Part shown: positions 17,224-23,957 of the stretch, in pieces
How the letters are laid out: each line of letters begins with the position of its first letter
Position numbering within the stretch: position 1 is the stretch's first letter
Source: Gaiellasilicea sp963784895
GTDB taxonomy: Bacteria; Actinomycetota; Thermoleophilia; Gaiellales; Gaiellaceae
Direction: 5' to 3'
Assembly (NCBI GenBank): GCA_963784895.1
Contig: CAWATM010000016.1
Span: 62,001 to 126,000, forward strand
Length of the DNA: 64,000 nt
Translations under genes and position numbers: made by a program
The notes under the pieces: model-generated
What the model was told of the DNA's origin: nothing
Database searches by the model: none
The model's input: only the letters and a program-made list of their open reading frames with translations

Positions 17224-18198
17224 ATGAGCGAGACACGGGCCGAGAGCTGTCCCTGCGTCCTCTTCGCGCGCGCGACCGAGTGGGCGGCGCTCGCGGGCGC
17301 TCGCTGGCTCGGGCGCGACGACCAGGATGCGGCCGAGGAGGCGGCGGAGGTGTCGATGCTCGCCGGGCTGACCGAGCTGCCGATCAGCGGCACCGTCGTG
17401 ATCGGCCCCGACGACGGCGACGTGCTGACGATGGGCTCGTCCGTCGGAGCCGGCGGCGAGGCGATCGACCTCGCGGTCGACCCGCTCGAGGGCCGGGGCG
17501 TCGTCGCTCGCGGCGGCACCGGCGCGATGTCGATGCTCGCCGTCGGCCCGCCGGGCTCATTGCTGCGTCTCCCGGACATGTACATGCGCCGGATGGCGGT
17601 CGGCCCCCGTGCGCGCGACAGCATCGACCTGACGAAGCCGGTGGCCGAGAACGTCGCCGCGGTGGCGCAGGCGTTCGGCCGCAACGCCAACGACATCACC
17701 GCGCTCGTGCTCGACCGGCCGCGCCACCACGACCTGATCGAGGAGATCCGCGGCGCCGGTGCCCGGATCAAGCTGATCCAGGACGGCGACGTGACTGCGT
17801 CCATCTCCGCCGCGATCCGCGGCACGAACGACCATCTCGCCGTCGGGATCGGCGGCACGCGCCAGGCGGTGCTCTCGGCTGCGGCTCTGCGCTGCCTCGG
17901 CGGCGAGCTCCAGGCCCAGCTCTGGCCGACCACGCGGGCCGAGATCGAGGCCGCGAAGGAGCACGGGATCGAGGACATCGACCGCGTCTTCACCTCCGAG
18001 GACCTCGCGCCCGGCGAGGCGATCGTCGTCGCGACCGGTGTCTCGAACGGCGACCTCCTTCGCGGCGTCCGCTTCCTCACCGACAGCGCCCGCACGCACT
18101 CGCTCGTGATGTGCATGCGCTGCAACTGGGTGCGCTTCTCCGAGAGCATTCACTTCTTCGCCCGCGAGCGGAAGGAAGAGGTCCGCCTCCTCGGCTAG
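17224..18198 (+). CDS. GlpX-like (class II fructose-1,6-bisphosphatase family) protein with altered active site
   Basis: 324 residues aligning over full length with GlpX: RATEWAALAGARWLGR near residue 15, DLAVDPLEG, GTGAMSMLAVG, LPDMYM, LDRPRHHDLI, IQDGDVTASI, and SIHFFARERK near the C-terminus. Several residues of the E. coli enzyme's metal and catalytic site differ. The VIGEGE motif reads VIGPDDGD (Glu57 position is Pro). The Glu213 position in GGAPEG is Gln (GGTRQA). The Asp33 position is Glu, and Thr after DPLEG is Arg. The DPLE pair itself remains. A standard FBPase role is therefore doubtful; a different phosphatase substrate or a regulatory role is possible. It sits 7 bp after the 2-phosphoglycerate kinase gene. 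Confidence 0.82.
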   Translation: MSETRAESCPCVLFARATEWAALAGARWLGRDDQDAAEEAAEVSMLAGLTELPISGTVVIGPDDGDVLTMGSSVGAGGEAIDLAVDPLEGRGVVARGGTGAMSMLAVGPPGSLLRLPDMYMRRMAVGPRARDSIDLTKPVAENVAAVAQAFGRNANDITALVLDRPRHHDLIEEIRGAGARIKLIQDGDVTASISAAIRGTNDHLAVGIGGTRQAVLSAAALRCLGGELQAQLWPTTRAEIEAAKEHGIEDIDRVFTSEDLAPGEAIVVATGVSNGDLLRGVRFLTDSARTHSLVMCMRCNWVRFSESIHFFARERKEEVRLLG

Positions 18199-18207
18199 CC
18201 TGTGCCC

Positions 18208-18507
18208 ATGGTCGACCGCGAGGAGATCGTCAACGCGCTGCACACCGTCGAGGATCCCGAGCTCGGGATGGACATCGTCGAGCTCGGCCTCTTCTACGAC
18301 GTCGAGATCGACGGGCCGAAGGTGAAGGTGATCCATACCCTCACGTCGATGGGGTGCCCCGCCGGGCCGATGATCCAGGAGGACATCCACAACGCGACCG
18401 CCGCGGTCGAGGGCGTCGACGAGGTCGAGGTCGAGCTGACCTTCGACCCGCCGTGGACGCCGGACAAGATGTCCGACGACGCCAAGTTCATTCTTGGCAT
18501 TGGATAG
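18208..18507 (+). CDS. MIP18/DUF59-family iron-sulfur assembly protein (SufT/PaaD-like)
   Basis: 99 residues from ATG 18208. A single DUF59 domain: VEDPELGMDIVELGL near residues 11-25 and the conserved Cys in TSMGCPAGP near residue 50, ending in LTFDPPWTPDKMSDDAKF. Members help mature Fe-S clusters. This one closes the cDPG operon 9 bp after the GlpX-like gene. A GTG at 18202 is an alternative start. Its last 15 codons are duplicated at 28445-28491, making the 3' end a likely insertion site for the adjacent accessory region. Confidence 0.88.
   Translation: MVDREEIVNALHTVEDPELGMDIVELGLFYDVEIDGPKVKVIHTLTSMGCPAGPMIQEDIHNATAAVEGVDEVEVELTFDPPWTPDKMSDDAKFILGIG
18461..18507 (+). repeat. Left copy of the duplicated DUF59 3' end (att-like)
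   Basis: Positions 18461-18507 match 28445-28491 at 43 of 47 bases, with identical blocks at 18461-18476 and 18481-18500. All four differences are synonymous, and both copies end with the same stop codon. This is the layout left when an element inserts into the 3' end of a gene and restores it. Confidence 0.75.
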
Positions 18508-18635
18508 CCGTTTGCCCCACTTTACGACGGGGTTGCTGCAAGTGCCGAGGCGCGCGCACCTTGATCGATTGTCGGGCGGCGAGTGATGCAGGCTCGCGCC
18601 GCGAGCCGTAGCGTCGGAATAGCAGGAACGCTCAA

Positions 18636-18662
18636 GGGGATATTCCCAAGCACTGGCCCAGG
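18636..18662 (+). repeat. Cassette-boundary repeat, copy A
   Basis: GGGGATATTCCCAAGCACTG continuing GCCCAGG. First copy of the dispersed motif, 14 bp past the stop of the minus-strand GNAT gene and about 130 bp inside the left att-like end. Confidence 0.7.
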
Positions 18663-18675
18663 CCGCGCTCCACTC

Positions 18676-19164
18676 CTACGAATCGCTAAGTGACGGCAGG
18701 TGGATGAGCCCGGCGAGCGTTGTTCGGAACCCGCAAGCGTCGAAGTAGAAGGGCTCCAGTTCTGGTGCGAAGTCGACGTGGAGCCACTCGCAGCCCGCGG
18801 CCTTGGCGTGCTCCACGGCCAGCGCGACCAAGCGAGTCCCGATGCCTTTGCGCTGGAACATGCCGTGCGTCTTCGTGTCCAGCAAGAAGGCGTGGCCCCC
18901 GCCATCCCACGCGACATTCACGAAACCGACCACCCCACCATCAGTTGCCCGTGCAGTGACCCAACCGAGACTGTAGGGCCGAATCTGATCCCACCAACTT
19001 TCCACAGCCCGCCCGCCGTGCGCGCGCACCAGACCGACCATCTCGGCATCCGTCAGTTGGCCACGCCACCGATACGTGACCCCATCGAAGCCGAGTTCGT
19101 GTTCTCGATCAGGCGTGCCCAAGCCCACCGAGACTATCCATGGCTGTTCCTTCTCAGGGGACAT
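18676..19164 (-). CDS. GNAT-family N-acetyltransferase
   Basis: 162 residues with the acetyl-CoA-binding motif A: LLDTKTHGMFQRKGIGTRLV, near residues 93-112, followed by ALAVEHAKAAGCEWLHVDF and the C-terminal FYFDACGFR. The order and spacing fit a complete single-domain acetyltransferase. The substrate is unknown; stand-alone GNATs in accessory regions often modify antibiotics, toxins or peptides. The ATG at 19164 lies inside boundary repeat B read on the opposite strand and has no ribosome-binding site. Repeat A follows the stop. The gene runs against the orientation of the two flanking repeats. Confidence 0.82.
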   Translation of the reverse strand: MSPEKEQPWIVSVGLGTPDREHELGFDGVTYRWRGQLTDAEMVGLVRAHGGRAVESWWDQIRPYSLGWVTARATDGGVVGFVNVAWDGGGHAFLLDTKTHGMFQRKGIGTRLVALAVEHAKAAGCEWLHVDFAPELEPFYFDACGFRTTLAGLIHLPSLSDS

Positions 19165-19184
19165 TAGTGAACGCTGGGCCAGCC
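19157..19184 (+). repeat. Cassette-boundary repeat, copy B
   Basis: GGGGACATTAGTGAACGCTG continuing GGCCAGCC. It separates the GNAT gene from the 79-residue gene at 19205 and overlaps the GNAT start codon on the other strand. Confidence 0.8.
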
Positions 19185-19204
19185 AAGTGGTCTACCGTGA
19201 GGTC

Positions 19205-19444
19205 GTGGACAGCGAGCTGACGCCGTCGCAGATCGCGCCCCTTTCGGAGATCGTGCAGCGCCGCGTTAACGGATCGCCGCTCCTGGAGGCGCTTCGTCGG
19301 GGACGGCTCCCAGATGAGGAGGCGCACGTGATAGCGGGTCTCGTGACCCTCGAACTTGCTGAGCGCGGATTCGACGCTGATTACAAGCCGACGGCCCTCG
19401 GTCGCGAGCTTGAGGACATCATCGATGTCCTCACCCCCACGTAG
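19205..19444 (+). CDS. Small hypothetical protein (79 aa), cassette-like
   Basis: GTG 19205 gives VDSELTPSQIAPLSEIVQRR and the frame stops at 19444. The protein is mostly helical, acidic, without membrane segments or Cys, and no family is recognised. The codon bias is close to the chromosome's. Boundary repeat B ends 20 bp before the start and repeat C begins 16 bp after the stop, so the gene exactly fills one inter-repeat unit. GAGG 3-6 bp upstream of GTG may serve as ribosome-binding site. Confidence 0.6.
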   Translation: MDSELTPSQIAPLSEIVQRRVNGSPLLEALRRGRLPDEEAHVIAGLVTLELAERGFDADYKPTALGRELEDIIDVLTPT

Positions 19445-19460
19445 CTCGGGGAACGCGTCA

Positions 19461-19487
19461 GGGGACATTCGCGAACGCTGGCCCAGG
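19461..19487 (+). repeat. Cassette-boundary repeat, copy C
   Basis: GGGGACATTCGCGAACGCTG continuing GCCCAGG; the copy closest to the inferred consensus. It lies between two small same-strand reading frames. Confidence 0.8.
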
Positions 19488-19669
19488 CGACGAAGCCCGC
19501 CGTCAGCTTCGGACCGGAGGCAAGATCACACCTCGGCCTCACCGAGGCGGAGGCACAAGAGCTTCGGGACACGCTGACCACGCTGCTTAACGACTCCGGC
19601 GAACGACACGAGCACGTGTCTTCGTCGGATCGTCAACGCCAGCTAACGGTCTGGCTCGTCCGCGACTGA
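19478..19669 (+). CDS. Possible small ORF (about 63 aa) without a standard start, cassette-like
   Basis: An open frame ending at TGA 19667-19669 reads TKPAVSFGPEARSHLGLTEA and continues as a helical, charged peptide ending LTVWLVRD. No ATG, GTG or TTG precedes it; the only plausible start is a CTG inside repeat C (19478). It is in the same frame as the gene at 19205, separated by one TAG. It may be a truncated gene, a separate cassette with a rare start, or non-coding. It is bracketed by repeats C and D. Confidence 0.3.
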   Translation: MAQATKPAVSFGPEARSHLGLTEAEAQELRDTLTTLLNDSGERHEHVSSSDRQRQLTVWLVRD

Positions 19670-19674
19670 CTCAA

Positions 19675-19701
19675 GGGACACTCCCGAACGCTGGCCCAGC
19701 C
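19675..19701 (+). repeat. Cassette-boundary repeat, copy D
   Basis: GGGACACTCCCGAACGCTGG continuing CCCAGCC, starting 5 bp after the stop of the preceding small frame. Confidence 0.75.
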
Positions 19702-19832
19702 CACCGAACCTCCTCACGGCGCCGCACCGCTAGTGAGTGGAGGCGAACGACGGCGGCTCGCCCGGTACCGGTACGCCTGACCTCTGACAGGGGACAGGCT
19801 CCGCTCGAGACCGCGTCAGCGCCGACGGCGAC

Positions 19833-20090
19833 CTAGCCGGGTGGAGTCACGGGCTGATCGCTCACAGGTGTGATCTCTGCGGTCGTCACGCCTGCCCCTG
19901 GCCGCAGGAACTCCTGGAGGTGGGCGATGTCCTCGGTCTCGACGACAAGGTACGTCGTGTGCTGCGGGAAGGCCAGCCAGTAGCCGTGGATCTGGACGTC
20001 CTTCGAGTCACCGTCGAAGAGAGATCGCGACCCACCCTTGCCGTACGGACAGTCCTGAGGTGCGTGCGACTGCTTGATGTGAAAGAGCAT
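19833..20090 (-). CDS. Small dimeric alpha/beta-barrel-like protein (85 aa)
   Basis: MLFHIKQSHAPQDCPYGKGG, then YWLAFPQHTTYLVVETED and EFLRPGAGVTTAEITPVSD. The strand-helix-strand pattern resembles small dimeric alpha/beta-barrel proteins of the DUF3303/muconolactone-isomerase type. The gene looks intact with ATG 20090. Its function is unknown. It lies within the repeat-marked array (repeats D and F/E to either side) on the strand opposite to the repeats. Confidence 0.65.
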   Translation of the reverse strand: MLFHIKQSHAPQDCPYGKGGSRSLFDGDSKDVQIHGYWLAFPQHTTYLVVETEDIAHLQEFLRPGAGVTTAEITPVSDQPVTPPG

Positions 20091-20213
20091 GTGGCCGTAC
20101 CTCCCGTTCTTGTGGCGCCTTGCGACCGGCGCAATGTATTTCCCTGAGCGCGCAGTATCTGCGTGTAGGGGCGTCTACGTCGGCTTGCTCACGCCCGGGG
20201 CGCGCTCGCTGCG

Positions 20214-20242
20214 CGGGGTCTCGTGAACGCTGGGCGTCGCCG
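20214..20242 (+). repeat. Cassette-boundary repeat, degenerate copy F
   Basis: It contains TCGTGAACGCTGGGC but has lost the ACATT part of the consensus. It lies 70 bp before copy E with no gene between, possibly an emptied unit. Confidence 0.45.
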
Positions 20243-20310
20243 AACGTTGACACGGTCACATTTTCTCAAGTCCGACCATCCCGGATGGATCGTCCGAGCG
20301 GGTCGCTCAC

Positions 20311-20336
20311 GGGACATTCCTGAACACTGGCGCAGC
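20311..20336 (+). repeat. Cassette-boundary repeat, copy E
   Basis: GGGACATTCCTGAACACTGG continuing CGCAGCC. No complete gene directly adjoins it on the right. Confidence 0.65.
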
Positions 20337-20814
20337 CGAGCCGTCCGAGACTCGGCCAGGATCGAAGCCGCTGGGAGGGCGCTCATCGCTCTCAGCCGAC
20401 GCGGTGGAGGCAACCGTTAACGGCGAGCGTCGGGAGGTTTCAATCACCGTGGCATCCGAAGGCGAGTCGGTCCGAATTGATCCCGGCGTCCTTCCAGTGA
20501 CGCTCAGGTGACGACCGCCGGCTCGTCTCCTCCCGTCGCCGTCCGCACGACATTGGCGCCGACATCGACGATCGCCCGCTCGAGGTCTGCCCCGACCCGG
20601 GAGCGGCCGAGCAGGACGGAGTCGACGACCGAAACCCCTCGTCTACGACCACGCCCGGCCCGAGCACGGAGCGAACGACAGTGCCCCCGCACGGTGCATC
20701 CGGCTGAGATCAGGCTCGTCTCGACGCTCGCAGGCTTCTCGATTCGCGCCGGTGGACGTTGTGACGCGCGGGTGAGGATGGGCCACTCCGGATCGTCGAG
20801 TTGCAGCGGCGGTT

Positions 20815-20870
20815 TTCAGCCGGGGACACGGACGCTCCTCTTTTAGGCACGGAAGTGACGGACGATGCCT
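20815..20870 (+). repeat. Second repeat family, copy 1 (about 55 bp)
   Basis: It begins TTCAGCCGGGGACACGGACG, has a CTCTTTTAGGCACGGAAG middle, and ends GACGATGCCT. Two further copies lie at 21413 and 21524. It does not overlap a supported gene. Confidence 0.7.
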
Positions 20871-20962
20871 GTCTCCGGCTCGCCGAGCGCCGCGTTCAGC
20901 GAACGGACCCCTGAAATCGGCGCCTGTGCGTTCGAAGCCGCTGAGCTGCGCCCTACCGCCGC

Positions 20963-21196
20963 TCAGCGAGCGAGGTCGGCCGGCGTGATCGCGGTCTCCG
21001 TCGGCGTCAAGAAGGTCGTGGGCGGCGGCGACGTCGATTCAGGTGCAAACCGCGCCGTTGCGGCGCCGGCGATGCCGGCGAGCGCCAGCGCGGCGGAGCA
21101 GAGCACGATCTGAACGCCTCTCCGCACGCGCTCGTGCTTCGCCTTGGTTCCGAGGGCGACGGCTGGGCGAGCAGACAGAGCGTGAGATGCAGCCAT
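20963..21196 (-). CDS. Possible small single-pass membrane or secreted protein
   Basis: The frame from ATG 21196 (MAASHALSARPAV) to 20963 has a basic segment (KAKHERVRRG), one hydrophobic stretch (VQIVLCSAALALAGIAGA) and a Thr/Pro-rich tail (STSPPPTTFLTPTE). This topology is protein-like, but no family is recognised and the surroundings are poorly coding. Treat as tentative. Confidence 0.4.
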   Translation of the reverse strand: MAASHALSARPAVALGTKAKHERVRRGVQIVLCSAALALAGIAGAATARFAPESTSPPPTTFLTPTETAITPADLAR

Positions 21197-21412
21197 CAAC
21201 CTCAAGACAGCCACGTGCCTGGGGTTCTTCCACTGAATGCTCCGGGGCCCTCACAGCAGCGGGTCGCGCCCACCAAACAACCGCCGAGACGACGGTGCTC
21301 CGGCTTGACCATGCCCTTGGGTATGCGCCCTGAGCTCAACCATGCGCCGCAGCCGGCATGTCTCGTGCCCCTCCGTCCCCAAGATCAGTTCCGTTCTGGC
21401 TCAACTATGCGC

Positions 21413-21468
21413 TTCAGCCGGGGGCACGGACGCTCCCCTTTTGGGCACGGAAGGGCGGGACGATGCTT
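21413..21468 (+). repeat. Second repeat family, copy 2
   Basis: TTCAGCCGGGGGCACGGACG, then CTCCCCTTTTGGGCACGGAA, ending GACGATGCTT. It differs from copy 1 at a handful of positions over 55 bp. Confidence 0.7.
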
Positions 21469-21523
21469 ATGCTTTTGCATCACCCGCGGGTACCGGTCAC
21501 AACGGGGGACCGGTCGCGCCCGC

Positions 21524-21577
21524 CACTCAGGCGGGGGCACGCTCTTCTTTTAGGCACGGACGGCACGAACGACGCTT
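21524..21577 (+). repeat. Second repeat family, copy 3 (more diverged)
   Basis: It contains GCGGGGGCACGCTCTTCTTT followed by TAGGCACGGACGGCACGAAC. It lies 111 bp from copy 2 in the same orientation and lacks part of the left half. Confidence 0.6.
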
Positions 21578-21766
21578 TGGGTCCGCTTTGCTGCAGTAGG
21601 GCATCCGGCGGCCCGCAAGTATGAGACTCGCCCGCCGCCGGGCGTGCAGGCCGCGCGTGATGACACGCCGCCTACGACACACACAGTGCCGTTCCGACCT
21701 CAGTCGAGGCGCAGGATTCCGCGGTCTCCTCATGGCCGAGGTTTGCAGCGCTCGACGCAGTCACCT

Positions 21767-21785
21767 ATAGTCCATGTTGGACTAT
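21767..21785 (+). promoter_or_regulatory. Candidate PadR operator overlapping its own start codon
   Basis: ATAGTCCATGTTGGACTAT is a perfect 8-bp inverted repeat with a 3-bp spacer. Its right end covers the first two bases of the padR-like start codon (21784). The symmetry and place suggest autorepression of a leaderless or nearly leaderless transcript. Confidence 0.65.
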
Positions 21786-22380
21786 GCGCTCGCACGGCAG
21801 TGAAGGCGGCACCACGACGAAGCGTGAAGCGCAGGCTGGTGTGACGCCGCTCGAGGGCGGGATTCTCGGTTTGCTCGCTCGCACGGAGCCGCTTTCGGGT
21901 TGGGACATCCAGAAGCAGGCGCGGACGAGCGTCGCCTACTTTTGGCCAGTTGGCCGCTCCCAGATTTACGCCGCGCTTCCGCGCTTGGAGAGACGCGGGC
22001 TCGTGGAGGGCCGTGACGTGCGCCAGGTGGGCAAGCCGGACAAGCGGCTGTATCGCCTGACGACGGACGGGCGGAGGATGCTGGCCGATTGGCTGGACGC
22101 TGGCGAGCCGCGCCGGACGGCCGATCTGTTCTTGCTGAAGCTGTTCTTCAGTGCCCACGCAGACAGGTCGGCCGTGCGGGCGCAGGTGCTCGAACGGCGC
22201 GCGGAGGCCTTTCGGCTGACGGACGAGATCGAGCAGATGTCCGACTCGCCGGACATCGACGACTTCTTTCACCGCCTCACCCGCGATTACGGCCTCATCA
22301 CGGCCCGCTGCGTCGCGGCCTGGTGCGACCAGTCGCTCGCTGCAATCGACGCCCTCGATCAGGGAAGGAGCACACCGTGA
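21784..22380 (+). CDS. PadR-family transcriptional regulator
   Basis: 198 residues. A winged helix at about 20-105 has GGILGLLARTEPLSGWDIQK, SQIYAALPRLERRGLVEG and KRLYRLTTDGRRML. This is followed by a C-terminal helical dimerisation domain (to about 185), the PadR/Vir_act_alpha_C layout. These proteins repress genes controlled by phenolics, drugs or envelope stress. A perfect palindrome overlaps the start. The stop overlaps the start of the secreted-protein gene by 4 bp, with GGAAGGAG inside its 3' end as ribosome-binding site for that gene. The pair probably forms one autoregulated unit within the accessory region. Confidence 0.9.
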   Translation: MRSHGSEGGTTTKREAQAGVTPLEGGILGLLARTEPLSGWDIQKQARTSVAYFWPVGRSQIYAALPRLERRGLVEGRDVRQVGKPDKRLYRLTTDGRRMLADWLDAGEPRRTADLFLLKLFFSAHADRSAVRAQVLERRAEAFRLTDEIEQMSDSPDIDDFFHRLTRDYGLITARCVAAWCDQSLAAIDALDQGRSTP

Positions 22381-22988
22381 AACTTCTACTCGCCACGATC
22401 GCCCTCGCAACGGCGGCCCTCCTACCAGCATCGCTGAGCGGCGCCTCGTCGGCGTCCAGAACCACCCACGCTGGGGCTCGGCTGCTCCCGGCGGCGAGCT
22501 TCGAGCCAACGAAGCTGCAGGCTGCTCGCTATCGCACCCGGCCCGGCTTCGCGCCGCTGACGACGTTGACGGTTGGCGCCGGCTGGTACGGAAACCAAGG
22601 ATCCGCGCGCGATTGGGGCGTGGGTAAGGGGTTCAACCGGGCTGAGGAGCGGTTTGCGCAGGGGGCGATCCTTGTCGACGTCCTGCGGTTGTCGTTCGCG
22701 AAGGCCGTTTCCACGTTCAAGGGCATCTCGGGACTCACGGTCGGACTTTCGACGCCTACGAGGATCGGGCGTTACGCCGGCGTCACCTTCCACGCGAAGC
22801 TGAAGGGAAGCGAGAACGTGCCGCTCACAGCGCTCGGAACCCGCGCCGACATCACCGACATCGCCGGGCAGCAGACCTTTCTCAACGTGCGAGGAAAGAT
22901 TCTCTTGATCCGGACCGAGCACGGCAGCGCGACCGCCCCGGCGGCAGTCCAAACCGTTCTGCGGACTTTTCAGTTCCCTCGCCACTAG
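22377..22988 (+). CDS. Secreted protein of unknown function, cotranscribed with PadR
   Basis: 203 residues from GTG 22377 (VKLLLATIALATAALLPASL), overlapping the PadR stop. It has a signal peptide with predicted cleavage near residue 25. The mature part has no Cys and alternates short strands (GVTFHAKLKGSENVP, QTFLNVRGKILLIRTEHGS), suggesting a small beta-rich exported domain. No family is recognised. The coupling to a PadR regulator suggests an inducible exported protein. Confidence 0.75.
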   Translation: MKLLLATIALATAALLPASLSGASSASRTTHAGARLLPAASFEPTKLQAARYRTRPGFAPLTTLTVGAGWYGNQGSARDWGVGKGFNRAEERFAQGAILVDVLRLSFAKAVSTFKGISGLTVGLSTPTRIGRYAGVTFHAKLKGSENVPLTALGTRADITDIAGQQTFLNVRGKILLIRTEHGSATAPAAVQTVLRTFQFPRH

Positions 22989-23006
22989 GGAATCCGGGAC
23001 CTGCTC

Positions 23007-23033
23007 GGTTGGGCCAGTGTTCGCGGATGACGC
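23007..23033 (-). repeat. Cassette-boundary repeat, copy G
   Basis: On the minus strand it reads GGCGTCATCCGCGAACACTG continuing GCCCAACC. It lies 15 bp past the stop of the methyltransferase gene, in the gene's orientation. Confidence 0.7.
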
Positions 23034-23048
23034 CTGACGCGCCCGGTT

Positions 23049-23906
23049 CTAGTCGATCGGCTTATGAGCCGCCAGGAAGGCGCGGGCAAGACGGGTTGTG
23101 CCCCTTCCTCCTTCGACCTGCGGGCGAATGACGGCGGTTAGCCGCGCCGCCTCGTCGAGCTGAAGTGCGGCGTGCATTGCTTCGCGGAAGGTAGGAGCGA
23201 GGGGGTTGGGTGAGGAATCGAGGAACACGTCCCAGTCGGTAGAGCGCCATTCGGCCTCGGTGGTGATCTCGGCATGGAATGTCAGGCGAATATCGGTGAA
23301 TCCGGCCCTCTCTGCGAGCCAAAGGAGGTCGCGCTCGTCGAAGTCGATCATCGCCTCGAGCCCGCCGGCATCGTTCTCGGCGCGGTCGACTTCGGCGGCG
23401 ACACGAGCAAGCAGATCCTCGACACCGACCACGTCGCGGAACCCCAAGGTCGCTCGTCGCTGCTCTAGCCCGAAGCGGTTGACCGGCTCGAAGATCGAAA
23501 GCCGTCCGCCGGGGCGGAGCACGCGGAAGAACTCGGCAAACGCCTTCTGCTTCTCGGCGACGTAGATCAGAACCGACCGCGTCGTGACCACGTCCGCCTC
23601 GATGTCGCCAAGGTCGGTCGCGCTCGCTAGACGATATTCGGCCGCATCGCCCGCGATCGCCTGGCAGTCCTCCAGACACGCCTGCGAGATGTCGCTGAAG
23701 ATCACTCGCGCCCCGCGGTCGAGTGCGCCGAGTCCGACGAGGCCGTCGCCGCAACCGACGTCCAGCACCACGTCTCCCGGACCGACCGCCGCGATTTCAA
23801 GGATCTGATCCCTAACCGGGCCAAGGAACTCCAGAGCGGCTCGGCGCTGCTCAACGGAACCGCCGTCACGACGGTTTCGAAGCCAGTCCGCCCAACGATC
23901 AGACAC
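23049..23906 (-). CDS. SAM-dependent class I methyltransferase
   Basis: 285 residues. The nucleotide-binding motif VLDVGCGDGLVGLG is near residues 47-60. It is followed by an acidic strand end (VIFSDIS), DVVTTRSVLIYV and the post-motif RVLRPGGRLSIFEP, the UbiE/Methyltransf_11 type. The substrate is unknown. The C-terminal extension (residues 180-285) is not a recognised domain. It is flanked by boundary repeats G (after the stop) and H (22 bp before the start), both in the orientation of the gene. It therefore forms a clear repeat-gene-repeat unit. Confidence 0.85.
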   Translation of the reverse strand: MSDRWADWLRNRRDGGSVEQRRAALEFLGPVRDQILEIAAVGPGDVVLDVGCGDGLVGLGALDRGARVIFSDISQACLEDCQAIAGDAAEYRLASATDLGDIEADVVTTRSVLIYVAEKQKAFAEFFRVLRPGGRLSIFEPVNRFGLEQRRATLGFRDVVGVEDLLARVAAEVDRAENDAGGLEAMIDFDERDLLWLAERAGFTDIRLTFHAEITTEAEWRSTDWDVFLDSSPNPLAPTFREAMHAALQLDEAARLTAVIRPQVEGGRGTTRLARAFLAAHKPID

Positions 23907-23927
23907 GGCGAAACAATAGGGACCTCG

Positions 23928-23957
23928 GCTGGGCCAGCGTTCGTTAATGACCCCTGA
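23928..23957 (-). repeat. Cassette-boundary repeat, copy H
   Basis: On the minus strand it reads CAGGGGTCATTAACGAACGC continuing TGGCCCAGCC. It is located just upstream of the methyltransferase start and is the last copy seen. Confidence 0.75.

Larger units (their letters stand above)
20091..20962. other. Stretch without a convincing gene
   Basis: About 870 bp in which every open frame is short, Arg/Ser-rich and typical of GC-rich non-coding DNA. It holds boundary repeats F (degenerate) and E and the first copy of the second repeat family (20815-20870). I see no tRNA or clear promoter. Confidence 0.6.
21197..21766. other. Stretch without a convincing gene, holding repeats
   Basis: About 570 bp between the possible membrane protein and the PadR operator. 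It carries copies 2 and 3 of the second repeat family and two related shorter segments (CTCAACCATGCGCCGCAGCC at about 21335 and CTCAACTATGCGCTTCAGCC at about 21401). No gene is supported. Confidence 0.55.

Noticed and set aside
15822..18149. 775-aa open frame on the minus strand opposite cpgS, the kinase and GlpX
   Set aside because: Low-complexity Ser/Arg/Ala composition and complete overlap with well-supported plus-strand genes; a GC-rich shadow.
18636..23957. Classical integron attC sites
   Set aside because: The repeats lack paired GTTRRRY/RYYYAAC boxes and the long imperfect palindrome, and no IntI-like gene is present.
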